Translations under genes and position numbers: made by a program
From: Desulfobacterales bacterium
GTDB lineage: Bacteria; Desulfobacterota; Desulfobulbia; Desulfobulbales; JAGXFP01
Length of the DNA stretch: 64,000 nucleotides
Direction of reading: 5' to 3'
Assembly: GCA_024637225.1 (NCBI GenBank)
Contig: JAGXFP010000018.1
Span: forward strand, 37,853-101,852
Shown: one piece after another, positions 44,018 to 51,847 of the stretch
How positions within the stretch are numbered: position 1 is the stretch's first letter
Layout: every line of letters starts with the position of its first letter
The notes under the pieces: generated by a model
Databases searched by the model: none
What the model was told of the DNA's origin: nothing
The model's input: only the letters and a program-made list of their open reading frames with translations

Positions 44018-44713
44018 TTACTGGAAGGAGAGAGCTTTTTTCGGACAGTTAACCACGCAGTTTGAACAGCGCAAACATTCGATGCTGGGTACCTGCCCGC
44101 TCCCCTCTTCCTGTTTGAAGGCGCCGGGATAGGTGGAAATCGGACAGACTTCCCAACACTTCCTGCATTGCACGCATGAATCCTCGACAGTAAGCAGATA
44201 TGTGTTTCTACTGCTCACCCCCTGCAGCGACCCCATCGGACAGACCGTGCACCAGACCCGCGGTTTAAAGTAAAGCCCCAGGCCGATAGCTAGGCCCGTC
44301 GACAAGACCCACATCATCCGGAAGACCGCGCCAATCGCTTTGGAATCACCCCAGGCCAGGTAAAGCCTTGAGCTCATCAGCCCCATCATCAGCACGAAAA
44401 GAAGCCAGCGGAACCAGCTGGACTTGAACACAGGCAGAATAGCGCGCTGCAGGCTGAACAAGCCGAGAAAGCGCTCGTGAAATGCGCCCATCGGGCACAG
44501 CCAGCCGCAGTAGAAACGGCCCCGGAAACCGGCGATAACCATGAACAGGGTTATCAGCCCCAAAACGGTGAAACCGATTCTCGGGCAGAAGTAGCCGCCG
44601 ATCACGACCAGCGGCAGCAGCAGAGACATCAGAAGCTGACTGGGTTTCCGGCAGCAGATCTCCTGGATCCGGGATCGGCTTTTTTGGTTTTTTTCAGGGG
44701 CAATCATTGTCAT
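44018..44713 (-). CDS. Membrane polyferredoxin (NapH/NosR-type 4Fe-4S protein)
   Basis: 231 residues with about four membrane helices. Two cytoplasmic cysteine motifs of the NapH/NosR/CcoG type are present, RFYCGWLCPMGAFHE and WCTVCPMGSLQG, then a C-terminal two-cluster ferredoxin, CVQCRKCWEVCPIS and CLRCSNCVVNCPKKAL. It would carry electrons between the quinone pool or cytoplasm and a periplasmic partner; which one is unknown. It stands alone, so it is not part of a nap or nos operon here. Confidence 0.88.
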   Translation of the reverse strand: MTMIAPEKNQKSRSRIQEICCRKPSQLLMSLLLPLVVIGGYFCPRIGFTVLGLITLFMVIAGFRGRFYCGWLCPMGAFHERFLGLFSLQRAILPVFKSSWFRWLLFVLMMGLMSSRLYLAWGDSKAIGAVFRMMWVLSTGLAIGLGLYFKPRVWCTVCPMGSLQGVSSRNTYLLTVEDSCVQCRKCWEVCPISTYPGAFKQEEGSGQVPSIECLRCSNCVVNCPKKALSFQ

Positions 44714-45059
44714 TCGGCCTGTCTGAATTAATAAGTTTCACAAAAAGTAGAGTAAAGATCCGACTTCAGGCCGGGAATGTCAAGGGGTCGCTGTTTATTG
44801 GGTGATAAAGTTTTTCGGGATTCATTCAGGGCGAAGATGCAAAAGGGGAAAAAAGGGGTCATCAATTAATCAACAGGCTCCTATCAAGAGACAGGATTAT
44901 TCCTTGTCATCGAAAAGCCGGAGCCTGCCGTTGATTCCAGACCGCGGTTCGGGCAAGGGATTCATACAGGAAAAAATTTTTCCAGGATGAAGCCCCCACG
45001 TCGAGAATTCCAGACCTTCCGCAAGGAGTGTGATTTTTGAGATGGGGAACCCCGAAAGA
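44714..45059. other. Intergenic region
   Basis: 346 bases between two minus-strand genes. Only short unlikely frames are present. No RNA gene, strong promoter or terminator recognised. Confidence 0.4.
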
Positions 45060-45641
45060 TCATAAATTTTTGGACAGGCTGAAGGCTCCCCGGATTTCCC
45101 CTACGGAATAGCCTGTGGCTTTATCGTTCGGGTAATGAAGCCTGAGCGCATTTTTTACCGGCTCGGCTATTGTTTCTCCATGGCACAGCAGGCATAGAGA
45201 TTCAACCGGCTGTGCTTTCAAGAACCTGAACCGGCTATCGACAATCTCACCATGGGCCAGTTCATCCGGAGGTTCGCCAAGCGCCCGCCGCTCATTAAAT
45301 TTTTGAAGGATTGCCCTTTCCCACTGATCGGGTGAGGCCGTTCTGCGATTCCGGGGTTTCAGGCTTACGCGTTTTACCTGCCAACCGGTTTCAAGACTCA
45401 ATTCCCTGGCGATCCGCGGCGCTTCCTTTGAGCAAACCTCAATCGCCTTGACCGGCCCGCCATTTTTCAATGCTTCTTTGAGGCGCGGTTTGAGTTTTCC
45501 GGCGAATCTTTTGGCTATGCTCAAGGCTTCGGCTTTCAGTGACTTTATTTCGGCATCCTCACCCAGAACCTGAAATGGAAGGATAAGAGTCAGCAAGCAT
45601 GCACATCCCAAGGCAAGCGGGACAATTGATCTACCTTTCAT
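45060..45641 (-). CDS. DUF3365 (Tll0287-like) haem-binding exported protein
   Basis: 193 residues from ATG 45641 (AAAGGGG upstream; GTG 45650 is an alternative). A signal peptide (SIVPLALGCACLLTLILPFQ) precedes the DUF3365 fold: AIEVCSKEAPRIARELSLET, VKRVSLKPRNRRTASPDQWE, and a single c-type haem site CLLCHGE followed by LHYPNDKATGYSVGEIRGAF, the family's signature end. Proteins of this group are PAS-like haem sensors or electron carriers in the periplasm. The gene is monocistronic here. Confidence 0.9.
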   Translation of the reverse strand: MKGRSIVPLALGCACLLTLILPFQVLGEDAEIKSLKAEALSIAKRFAGKLKPRLKEALKNGGPVKAIEVCSKEAPRIARELSLETGWQVKRVSLKPRNRRTASPDQWERAILQKFNERRALGEPPDELAHGEIVDSRFRFLKAQPVESLCLLCHGETIAEPVKNALRLHYPNDKATGYSVGEIRGAFSLSKNL

Positions 45642-45783
45642 ATTTCCCACCCCTTTAGTTCTTGAAATTATTTATTTAATGCCCTTCGGCCGCCCAGACG
45701 CCGGCCCGGCGGCCGTTGCTTCATTGCTCAACTTTCTGAGTTTGGCCGATTGCGAGATTTACCTAAACCCGCCGCTCCCGGCC

Positions 45784-46929
45784 TCAGCCGCAAAAACCGT
45801 CCGGGGCCAGGCTGGTGGCGAGCATCACCGCATTGATGTCCTGATGAGCGGTCCAGCTCGACGCTTCCTGGTTCTGCCCGGCCAGCCAGAAATGATTGAT
45901 TTTCCCGGCCAGCTCCCGGTAGCGGCCGAGCTGGTCGAGGTAGTTGACCAGCGAATCGGTTTCGCCGGAGAGGGCGGGCTGGGCCGGAATCAGCCGGCCG
46001 ATTCGGTCCAGGGCCTGCAAACCGGTGGCCAGCCCCAACTCCCGAAAGGCGAGCCGGGATTCGGCCGGGCCATCCAGGGGCTGCCCGGCGGTATACTCCT
46101 TGAGACCGTGCCGGGCCGCGTCCAGAAGATCATCCGGCAGTCCGGCAAGGGCATGATTGCCCTTGACGATAAGCTGCACCGCCTGCAGGGCGTCGCAGAG
46201 AAGGCCGCCGAGCCCCAGGGGGTCATCGGTGAACCAGTCCCGCCCCCGGCACAGGCGCCGGATTTCGTCGATCTCGGCAGCCAGCACGGCCGGGTCCCCC
46301 TCCTGCACTTCGAGATAGGCGAGATAACCCTCCAGGGGGTCGTGACGGCCCATGGCCGGGACCAGAGGTCGGGACAGATCAATGCTCATCTTCCAGTACA
46401 TCCGTTTCGGGCCGCCCTCCGGGGGCTCGTAGAAAAAAGCGCGATGGGCCGCGGCGGCAAGCTCCACGGCCCAGCTGTTGTACACCCCCTTGCCCGTCGC
46501 CGCCGAAACCCGGTGCAGGGCATGGATCCATTTGCTCAGATAGTGGAAATACTGGCCGTCCCGGTCCCATTCCAGCCCGTTGTCATAGGGCTCGCCGGCC
46601 CGCCTTTCCCCCAAAGGCTTGCCGATCCGCAAGCCGCCCCGGGTGGGGTGCGCACCCCCCTCCTCTTCATCAAGGCCGCTGAGCCAGCCGGACCTGGGGT
46701 CATCGTCGCGATGGCGGCCGAGGACCCGGTGGACCTGGTCGACCAGATCCAGGGCCAGTTCGGTGTACCGATCCTCGCCGGTCAGGCGCTTAAGCTCCAG
46801 ATAATTGCAGACCGCGAAGGCATCGGTCCACAGATACCGGCGCGGCCGGCCCTCTCCCCGGAGGCCGGTCTCCACGGCAAAGCGCTGCATGATTTCCCTG
46901 ACGAAAGGCAGATGGTCATCCCTTGGCAT
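45784..46929 (-). CDS. Hypothetical protein, possible alpha-barrel enzyme
   Basis: 381 residues, soluble, starting at ATG 46929 with GGGGAAAG upstream. Aromatic- and acid-rich helical segments (RYLWTDAFAVCNYLELKRLT; EPYDNGLEWDRDGQYFHYLS; MGRHDPLEGYLAYLEVQEGD) recall (alpha/alpha)6 six-hairpin glycosidase-like proteins, but no catalytic signature is certain. The clean long frame with normal codon use supports a real gene. It lies alone between the DUF3365 and cytochrome genes. Confidence 0.65.
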   Translation of the reverse strand: MPRDDHLPFVREIMQRFAVETGLRGEGRPRRYLWTDAFAVCNYLELKRLTGEDRYTELALDLVDQVHRVLGRHRDDDPRSGWLSGLDEEEGGAHPTRGGLRIGKPLGERRAGEPYDNGLEWDRDGQYFHYLSKWIHALHRVSAATGKGVYNSWAVELAAAAHRAFFYEPPEGGPKRMYWKMSIDLSRPLVPAMGRHDPLEGYLAYLEVQEGDPAVLAAEIDEIRRLCRGRDWFTDDPLGLGGLLCDALQAVQLIVKGNHALAGLPDDLLDAARHGLKEYTAGQPLDGPAESRLAFRELGLATGLQALDRIGRLIPAQPALSGETDSLVNYLDQLGRYRELAGKINHFWLAGQNQEASSWTAHQDINAVMLATSLAPDGFCG

Positions 46930-47523
46930 TGGCTTTCCCCGTTAAAGAGGTCTCTGTGAGCTGGAGCCGCTTATCGCGCCCGGAAGGCCGGCAATCAATT
47001 TCCCGGCCGGTTAATCCGGTTTTGCCCATTTCCCTAGCCCCGATTGCAGCCGTTCCCTCAGGTATCGGGGGATTTTCCCGCAAGCTGGTTCCCGGACCGG
47101 ATGCTTAAGCACCCGAAGCCGCCGGCCAAACCGGCGGCCCGAAATCCTTTCCCCAAAGAACCCATAAAAAAGTTTAAATTATTAGCAAGCAGCCATGCAA
47201 ACCCTTTTAGCCTTAACAACTCTTACGACCTCAGGGGCCATTTATTACGGCTGGATTTTATTATCGCCCGGTGCGCATGCCACCCTGTTTACGAAAAGGA
47301 ATTTTTCAAAAAGATGCCGCCGGGGAGCGGAGGCAAACAAACGGAAGCGGCTTCTCAGGAAATCCGCTTGATTTTTTCTTCCCGGCTTTTATTTAAGGAT
47401 GTGCGATTAAGATAAAATAACGGCGCATTTTATTTCAGGTTCGAGGCAGGCAGGATCAAGCGAGAAATCCAAGACGGATAGGTGACCATTTCGAAGGTGG
47501 GAGAGAAGGCCCCGGGCTACATG
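46930..47523. other. Intergenic region with one weak small frame
   Basis: 594 bases. The only candidate gene is the 58-codon frame at 47195-47371. The sequence between has no recognised RNA or terminator. Confidence 0.35.
47195..47371 (+). CDS. Possible 58-residue membrane peptide
   Basis: ATG 47195 opens MQTLLALTTLTTSGAIYYGW, one hydrophobic helix, then a strongly basic tail (RNFSKRCRRGAEANKRKRLL). The hydrophobic-then-basic layout is protein-like, but the ribosome site is poor and no family is recognised. It could be chance. Confidence 0.22.
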   Translation: MQTLLALTTLTTSGAIYYGWILLSPGAHATLFTKRNFSKRCRRGAEANKRKRLLRKSA

Positions 47524-47937
47524 CTAAGCCCCGCCATTTTTAAAATGGCAGTCGTTGCATTTGCGCGGCCCTCTTTTGCCTTTTACCCCAACCGCATGGC
47601 AGGGCCGGCAGTTGGTATGGAAAATATCTTCTCGCCTCCGCAAAAAGGTATTGGCAAAATTCTGGTTGTGGCAGTTCCGGCAGCGCAGCTCCCGGCCGTC
47701 GGTAATGGCGTAGATCTCTTCGTCTCTTCTGGGGTTATGCTTATCGTCGTGATGGCATTCCCCGCAGGGAATCTCCAAACTTCGATGGAGGTCATGATCG
47801 AATCTCACCGGGTTTGCAACTCCAATGACAATCGGTTCTTTCGGCATGCCGAGCGAGCCGGCCTGGACGATAACGCAGCTCAGCAGCATGGCGGCCGCTG
47901 CCAAAAAGATATAAACAAGCCTTTTTCCGGTTCTCAT
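47524..47937 (-). CDS. Four-haem cytochrome c3/c7-type protein
   Basis: 137 residues with a signal peptide (MRTGKRLVYIFLAAAAMLLS...VQA). Four CxxCH sites are present: CGECHH, CRNCHN, CRPCHA and CNDCHF; additional His (RFDHDLHRSL; DIFHTNC) can serve as axial ligands. The VRFDHDLH start and spacing match class III periplasmic cytochromes of metal- and sulfate-reducing bacteria. It would shuttle electrons in the periplasm. It is expressed alone by layout. Confidence 0.92.
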   Translation of the reverse strand: MRTGKRLVYIFLAAAAMLLSCVIVQAGSLGMPKEPIVIGVANPVRFDHDLHRSLEIPCGECHHDDKHNPRRDEEIYAITDGRELRCRNCHNQNFANTFLRRREDIFHTNCRPCHAVGVKGKRGPRKCNDCHFKNGGA

Positions 47938-48240
47938 TGATTTTTACGATCCTGGGGTTGACGGGTGCGGTAAATCTCAAGATACCTGTTGCCATACACC
48001 CTTGCTACAAAAGCCATCAATAATGGAGGAGGTCGCGGCCGGCAGGGGAAAGAACGGATATTGTGCTACACAGTGGTATAAAGGCTTTTTTTTGTCAAGA
48101 TTTTTCCAAGGAGCGGCGCCGACATCTTCAAGCGCTCCCCTGACTTGCGGGCCGGCCCCCCCAGCCCGGCCTGGCTGTCACTTCGCGAAACGGCGCCCAT
48201 TTCCTGTTCCGCCTCCCCGTTTATCGGAATCGGCAGCCGC

Positions 48241-48375
48241 TTAACGGCTGCCGGTGTCGTCATCGGTCGGATTCGAATCCGCCCTGCCCCGGGACTGGCT
48301 TTTCTTCATGATAAAGTAGCCGAAGGTCAGGGCCGTGATAATCACGGCGATGCCGAGCAGGCTCAGGGCTGTCCA
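48241..48375 (-). pseudogene. psiE 3'-end fragment
   Basis: Minus strand reads LSLLGIAVIITALTFGYFIM then KKSQSRGRADSNPTDDDTGS, nearly the last 43 codons of the intact psiE gene at 49006-49458. Homology stops abruptly at 48375 (GACAGC), where an abiEii fragment begins on the other strand. It has no start and is a relic of duplication or rearrangement. Confidence 0.85.
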
Positions 48376-48512
48376 TGGTGGTCCTGGGACTCGCCAACAG
48401 CCGTATGAAGGATTTCTACGATTTCTGGCGAATATCCCGGCTGATGGATCTGGATGGCAAGTTACTTTTTAAGGCAATATCAGCTCCACTCCTTTATTGG
48501 GATGTGAGGTAA
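48375..48512 (+). pseudogene. AbiEii/AbiGii-type nucleotidyltransferase toxin fragment
   Basis: The frame reads VVLGLANSRMKDFYDFWRIS then RLMDLDGKLLFKAIS, the conserved C-terminal segment of the AbiEii/AbiGii toxin family (NSRMKDFYDLW motif). The rest of the gene and its AbiEi antitoxin are absent. It directly abuts the psiE fragment. Confidence 0.7.
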
Positions 48513-48751
48513 AAACTCAATAACATCTCTTCTTCTATATGCTTTTTTATCGAGGCAGCATTTTGGAAAGCGTCTGCGGCAAGACCATATTCCCGCAATT
48601 TCAAGTAACAACATCCCAAAACATAATGGATCTCAGGTACCTCAGGGTACGCCTGCACACCCCTTTGGGCTACCCGTCTCATCTCAATATAGTTGCCGTC
48701 ACCAGCGTACTTGAGAGAATCTTTAACCATTTGCGTCATTTCATGGCTCAT
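48494..48751 (-). CDS. Small TPR-like protein
   Basis: 85 residues with one clear tetratricopeptide-like helix pair (PEIHYVLGCCYLKLREYGLA then ADAFQNAASI) and a flanking helix (MVKDSLKYAGDGNYIEMRRV). GAGGTG lies 6 bases upstream of the ATG. It is cytoplasmic, function unknown. It lies between the rearranged psiE fragment and the intact psiE gene; the last codons overlap the antisense abiEii remnant. Confidence 0.6.
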   Translation of the reverse strand: MSHEMTQMVKDSLKYAGDGNYIEMRRVAQRGVQAYPEVPEIHYVLGCCYLKLREYGLAADAFQNAASIKKHIEEEMLLSFYLTSQ

Positions 48752-49005
48752 TTAGCACCTCAGAATTATGACTAATTAAATAAGTTAATAAAAAATCGTA
48801 TTATTTAATCAATATAATTGTCAAGGGGGTAATCCTCCCATTAATACCCGTGCTTAAAAGTAGAGTTTAGGCTGCCATTAACCTTGGGCAGAAACAATAA
48901 AAAGCAAGCGCTGCCGGCAAGGAGCTCCCGAATGACCCAGCCGCCGACCAGGCCCCGGGCTTCCGGCAGGACCGGATAGCGTGCCCCGCCCCCAGCACCA
49001 GGCAC

Positions 49006-49458
49006 TTAAGGGCTGCCGGTGTCGTCATCGGTCGGATTTGATTCAGCCCCGCCCCGGGAATGGCTTTTCTTCATGATAAAATAGCCGAAGGTCAGGGCTA
49101 TGATAATCGCGGCGATGCCGAGCAGGCTCAGGCTGTCTATTTCATTAATATCGAGAATGATGACTTTGCGGGCGATTGCAATGATCGCCACGGAAAGCAC
49201 GACCTCATAGTGGGGCTGCCCCTGGGTCTGGTAGGTTTTGATGATGGTTTCCAGAAGTTCGATCCCGATCAGGACCAACATGAAAAGCCCGAAGATCTCC
49301 AGGAGCTGGTCGATACTTAGCAGGAACAAGGGCGGTTCGATGACATCCTTTACGATCAGCCAGGCGAGGTCGACAGTGGCGAAACCGAGGACGATCGCCA
49401 TCATCACCATCAGCGCCTGAATCATCAACTGTTCATACTTCTTCAATATATTGAACAT
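49006..49458 (-). CDS. psiE: PsiE-family membrane protein
   Basis: 150 residues with four membrane helices (about 12-35, 50-72, 83-103, 112-130). The pattern MVMMAIVLGFATVDLAWLIV, LFMLVLIGIELLETIIKTYQ and VVLSVAIIAIARKVIILDIN is that of phosphate-starvation-inducible PsiE proteins. The ribosome site is GGGAG. The C-terminal tail is hydrophilic (SHSRGGAESNPTDDDTGSP). Both its 3' end (at 48241) and its 5' end plus upstream region (at 50590) exist as partial copies nearby. Confidence 0.9.
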   Translation of the reverse strand: MFNILKKYEQLMIQALMVMMAIVLGFATVDLAWLIVKDVIEPPLFLLSIDQLLEIFGLFMLVLIGIELLETIIKTYQTQGQPHYEVVLSVAIIAIARKVIILDINEIDSLSLLGIAAIIIALTFGYFIMKKSHSRGGAESNPTDDDTGSP

Positions 49459-49565
49459 ATCTCCCGACGCCCTATCGGATCATAAAACCGTTTAACACCC
49501 CCCGTTTTCCGTTTCGGTATGTTTCCTTTGAATATATTCCGAAAAAGATTCCACTGTCCATATGT
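49418..49565. repeat. Direct repeat, copy 1 (psiE 5' end and upstream region)
   Basis: About 148 bases from TGAATCATCAACT to CCATATGT recur at 50590-50736 with only scattered differences. The repeat covers the first 14 psiE codons, the ribosome site and the upstream region. Confidence 0.9.
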
Positions 49566-49729
49566 AAGGAATCGACTTGAGACGACAATGGATTCCCTGA
49601 ACTGATCAAACTGCTGACCGGTTTTCTTGAGCCGGTTGCGAAAGCTGCCAATGATGGTGTCACGACCAGCAAGTTCCGGAACTCTGCTAAATACTTGAAT
49701 ATGTCGCCAGATATTGGCATTATACGAAT

Positions 49730-50026
49730 ATGAAAATAGATGACCTTAAAAAAGTTGCCTTACCATTATGTCATGAATTTGATGTCCGCCGCCTTGACGT
49801 TTTCGGGTCCCTGGCTCAGGGCTCCGCAACATTGTCGAGTGATATCGATTTGCTGGTAGAGTTCAACCAACCGGAGCACCATCCGGCCCAAAGGTTTTTC
49901 GGTCTTCTTCATCAACTTGAGGATGTTTTGGGGAGCAAGGTAGATTTACTTACCTCCAGCAGTCTTCGTAACCCTTATTTCAAGGCGCGTGTGTTAAAAG
50001 AAAAGGTCTCTATTTATGAAGGATGA
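49730..50026 (+). CDS. mntA: MntA-type nucleotidyltransferase antitoxin
   Basis: 98 residues of the minimal nucleotidyltransferase fold. The GSx10DxD motif is complete (Gly26-Ser27 and Asp38-Asp40 in FGSLAQGSATLSSDIDLLVE). In HepT-MntA modules MntA inactivates the HEPN toxin by adding AMP residues. Its last codons overlap the hepT start by 11 bases, the usual operon order. The module lies between the two psiE-derived repeats. Confidence 0.9.
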   Translation: MKIDDLKKVALPLCHEFDVRRLDVFGSLAQGSATLSSDIDLLVEFNQPEHHPAQRFFGLLHQLEDVLGSKVDLLTSSSLRNPYFKARVLKEKVSIYEG

Positions 50027-50351
50027 AATCCGTACCCATCTTCATGATATCCTCCAGGCCGGGTTGGCTGTGAAGGCGTTTGTTGCCGGGCGGACCTTCG
50101 ATAACTATTTATCAGATGAACTTTTACGCAGTGCCATAGAACGCAAGTTTGAGATAATGGGTGAGGCCCTGAACAGGGTTGGGCGTGATGACTTGACAGT
50201 CCAGCAAAATATTCGTAACTACCGTGACATTATCTCCTTTCGAAATATCCTCATTCACGGTTATGACGCAATAGATGATCGAATTGTCTGGGGCATCATT
50301 AAAGAGGAGCTCGATAACCTCATCGACGATGTCAATTCTCTGCTCTCATGA
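50016..50351 (+). CDS. hepT: HepT-type HEPN ribonuclease toxin
   Basis: 111 residues, all-helical HEPN fold. The catalytic Rx4HxY motif is present as Arg76...His81-x-Tyr83 (FRNILIHGYDAI). The Tyr is the residue AMPylated by MntA in studied homologues. Complete and of normal length. RNA cleavage in the cytoplasm is the expected activity when MntA is lost. Confidence 0.9.
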   Translation: MKDEIRTHLHDILQAGLAVKAFVAGRTFDNYLSDELLRSAIERKFEIMGEALNRVGRDDLTVQQNIRNYRDIISFRNILIHGYDAIDDRIVWGIIKEELDNLIDDVNSLLS

Positions 50352-50732
50352 TCCTGATAACGAGAAAGTGGGCTTGCGTTATTGCATTACTCATGAGTTC
50401 TTCCAAAAACTGCAATAGCCAAAATCAAACCTGAATCACCACAGCCTGCGTTATCATCGGTGCCGCATGACAGCAAAGGGGGCCGCTCTTTGCTTTTGTC
50501 ATCAGTTGTGATATTGGGTAGCTCGAGGGGGGAAGCCTTACTTATTGAATGCCGTCTGGGGAATTAAATAAGCTGCCCCCGAACTTCTGTGAATCATCAA
50601 CTGCTCATACTTCTTCAATATATTGAACATTTCTCCCGACGCCCTATCGGATCATAAAACCGTTTACCCCCCCGTTTTCCGTTTCGGTATGTTTTCCTTT
50701 GAATATATTCCGAAAAAGATTCTATTGTCCAT
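50352..50732. other. Intergenic region with duplicated psiE 5' region
   Basis: The right part (50590-50736) is copy 2 of the 148-base direct repeat and contains a truncated psiE 5' end on the minus strand. The left part (50352-50589) shows no gene. Confidence 0.7.
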
Positions 50733-51710
50733 ATGTGCGGAAAAATCGATTGTTATACAGAGGCATTCAAAAAGCTGCGGACCGACCGCAACCGGACGCG
50801 CTGGATCTCGCTGACCACCTATCGTGCCCCCCACAAGCCCTTCCTGCTGCTCTCCGTTCTGGATCATATCGACCAGGGGCTGATCAACAGCAACTTAATC
50901 GCTCCCGATTACGAGCTGGTCGAGACCTTCGGCCGCTACTGGTCGCGGATCATGCCGCTCGGGACCAGCGGGAATATCGCTTACCCCTTCATCTACATGG
51001 ACAGCGAGCCGTTCTGGCACCTTTCGCCAAAGCCGGAAGTGAAAATCCCGACCGGCAAAACCATCTCGTCGGTGAAAAGGATAAAGGAATTGTTTTACGG
51101 CGCCAGGCTGGATGACGAACTGTTCCCTCTTCTGCTGGTGGACCACTTGCGGGAGAGATTGAAAGAGACCCTGATTACCACCTACTTCGCCCCGGAGGCG
51201 CAGCCGATCATGCGCGAACAGGGAGAGATCAACCGGGATGCCTTCGCATACAGCGAGAATCTCCTGCACACTTCGGAAGCGAAACCGGAATCGCTGTATG
51301 CGGATGACGCTGATGAAAAGAAGGAAAAGGTCCGGGACCAGGGCTTCCGCCGGGCAATCGTCAATTTGTACGAGCACCGCTGCGCCCTCTGCGGGATCAG
51401 GATGATGACCCCGGCCGGTCATACCGTGGTGGAAGCGGCCCATATCGAACCATGGCGCGTGAAGCATGACGATAAGCCGACCAACGGCATGGCCCTGTGC
51501 AGGTTGTGCCACTGGTCGTTCGATGAAGGGTTGATGACCGTAAACAATGATTACGAGGTCAAAGTCTCAAAAACCGTCAGGCAGGACAATAATTTTCCCG
51601 GCCACATCCTCACCCTTTCCGACCGGCCGATCTTCAAACCGGGCCGGGCCAAATTCTGGCCGGCGCAAGACAATCTCGATTATCACCGGAAGATGATTTT
51701 TATAAAGTAA
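50733..51710 (+). CDS. HNH endonuclease, putative restriction-type
   Basis: 325 residues. The N-terminal part (RAPHKPFLLLSVLDHIDQGL; YPFIYMDSEPFWHL) is the domain found in a family of putative restriction HNH nucleases. The C-terminal HNH core is CALCGIRMMTPAGHTVVEAA, then HIEPWRVKHDDKPTNGMALC and RLCHWSFDEG, with metal-binding and catalytic His. The start codon lies in the last bases of the 148-base direct repeat and lacks a ribosome site, so the gene may have been brought next to this sequence by rearrangement. GC content resembles the host, unlike the AT-rich island after it. Confidence 0.82.
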   Translation: MCGKIDCYTEAFKKLRTDRNRTRWISLTTYRAPHKPFLLLSVLDHIDQGLINSNLIAPDYELVETFGRYWSRIMPLGTSGNIAYPFIYMDSEPFWHLSPKPEVKIPTGKTISSVKRIKELFYGARLDDELFPLLLVDHLRERLKETLITTYFAPEAQPIMREQGEINRDAFAYSENLLHTSEAKPESLYADDADEKKEKVRDQGFRRAIVNLYEHRCALCGIRMMTPAGHTVVEAAHIEPWRVKHDDKPTNGMALCRLCHWSFDEGLMTVNNDYEVKVSKTVRQDNNFPGHILTLSDRPIFKPGRAKFWPAQDNLDYHRKMIFIK

Positions 51711-51847
51711 TTCACATTAAATTTACAAAAACCAAGTGGACTTGACCCTCTACTGTTCAGGAAATTGAAAACAAGAAGCAGTTTGCTCGTAAGGCAAAAA
51801 TCCAACAAGCAAATTAAATAAATTAAAATTCAATCCTTATTCATATA

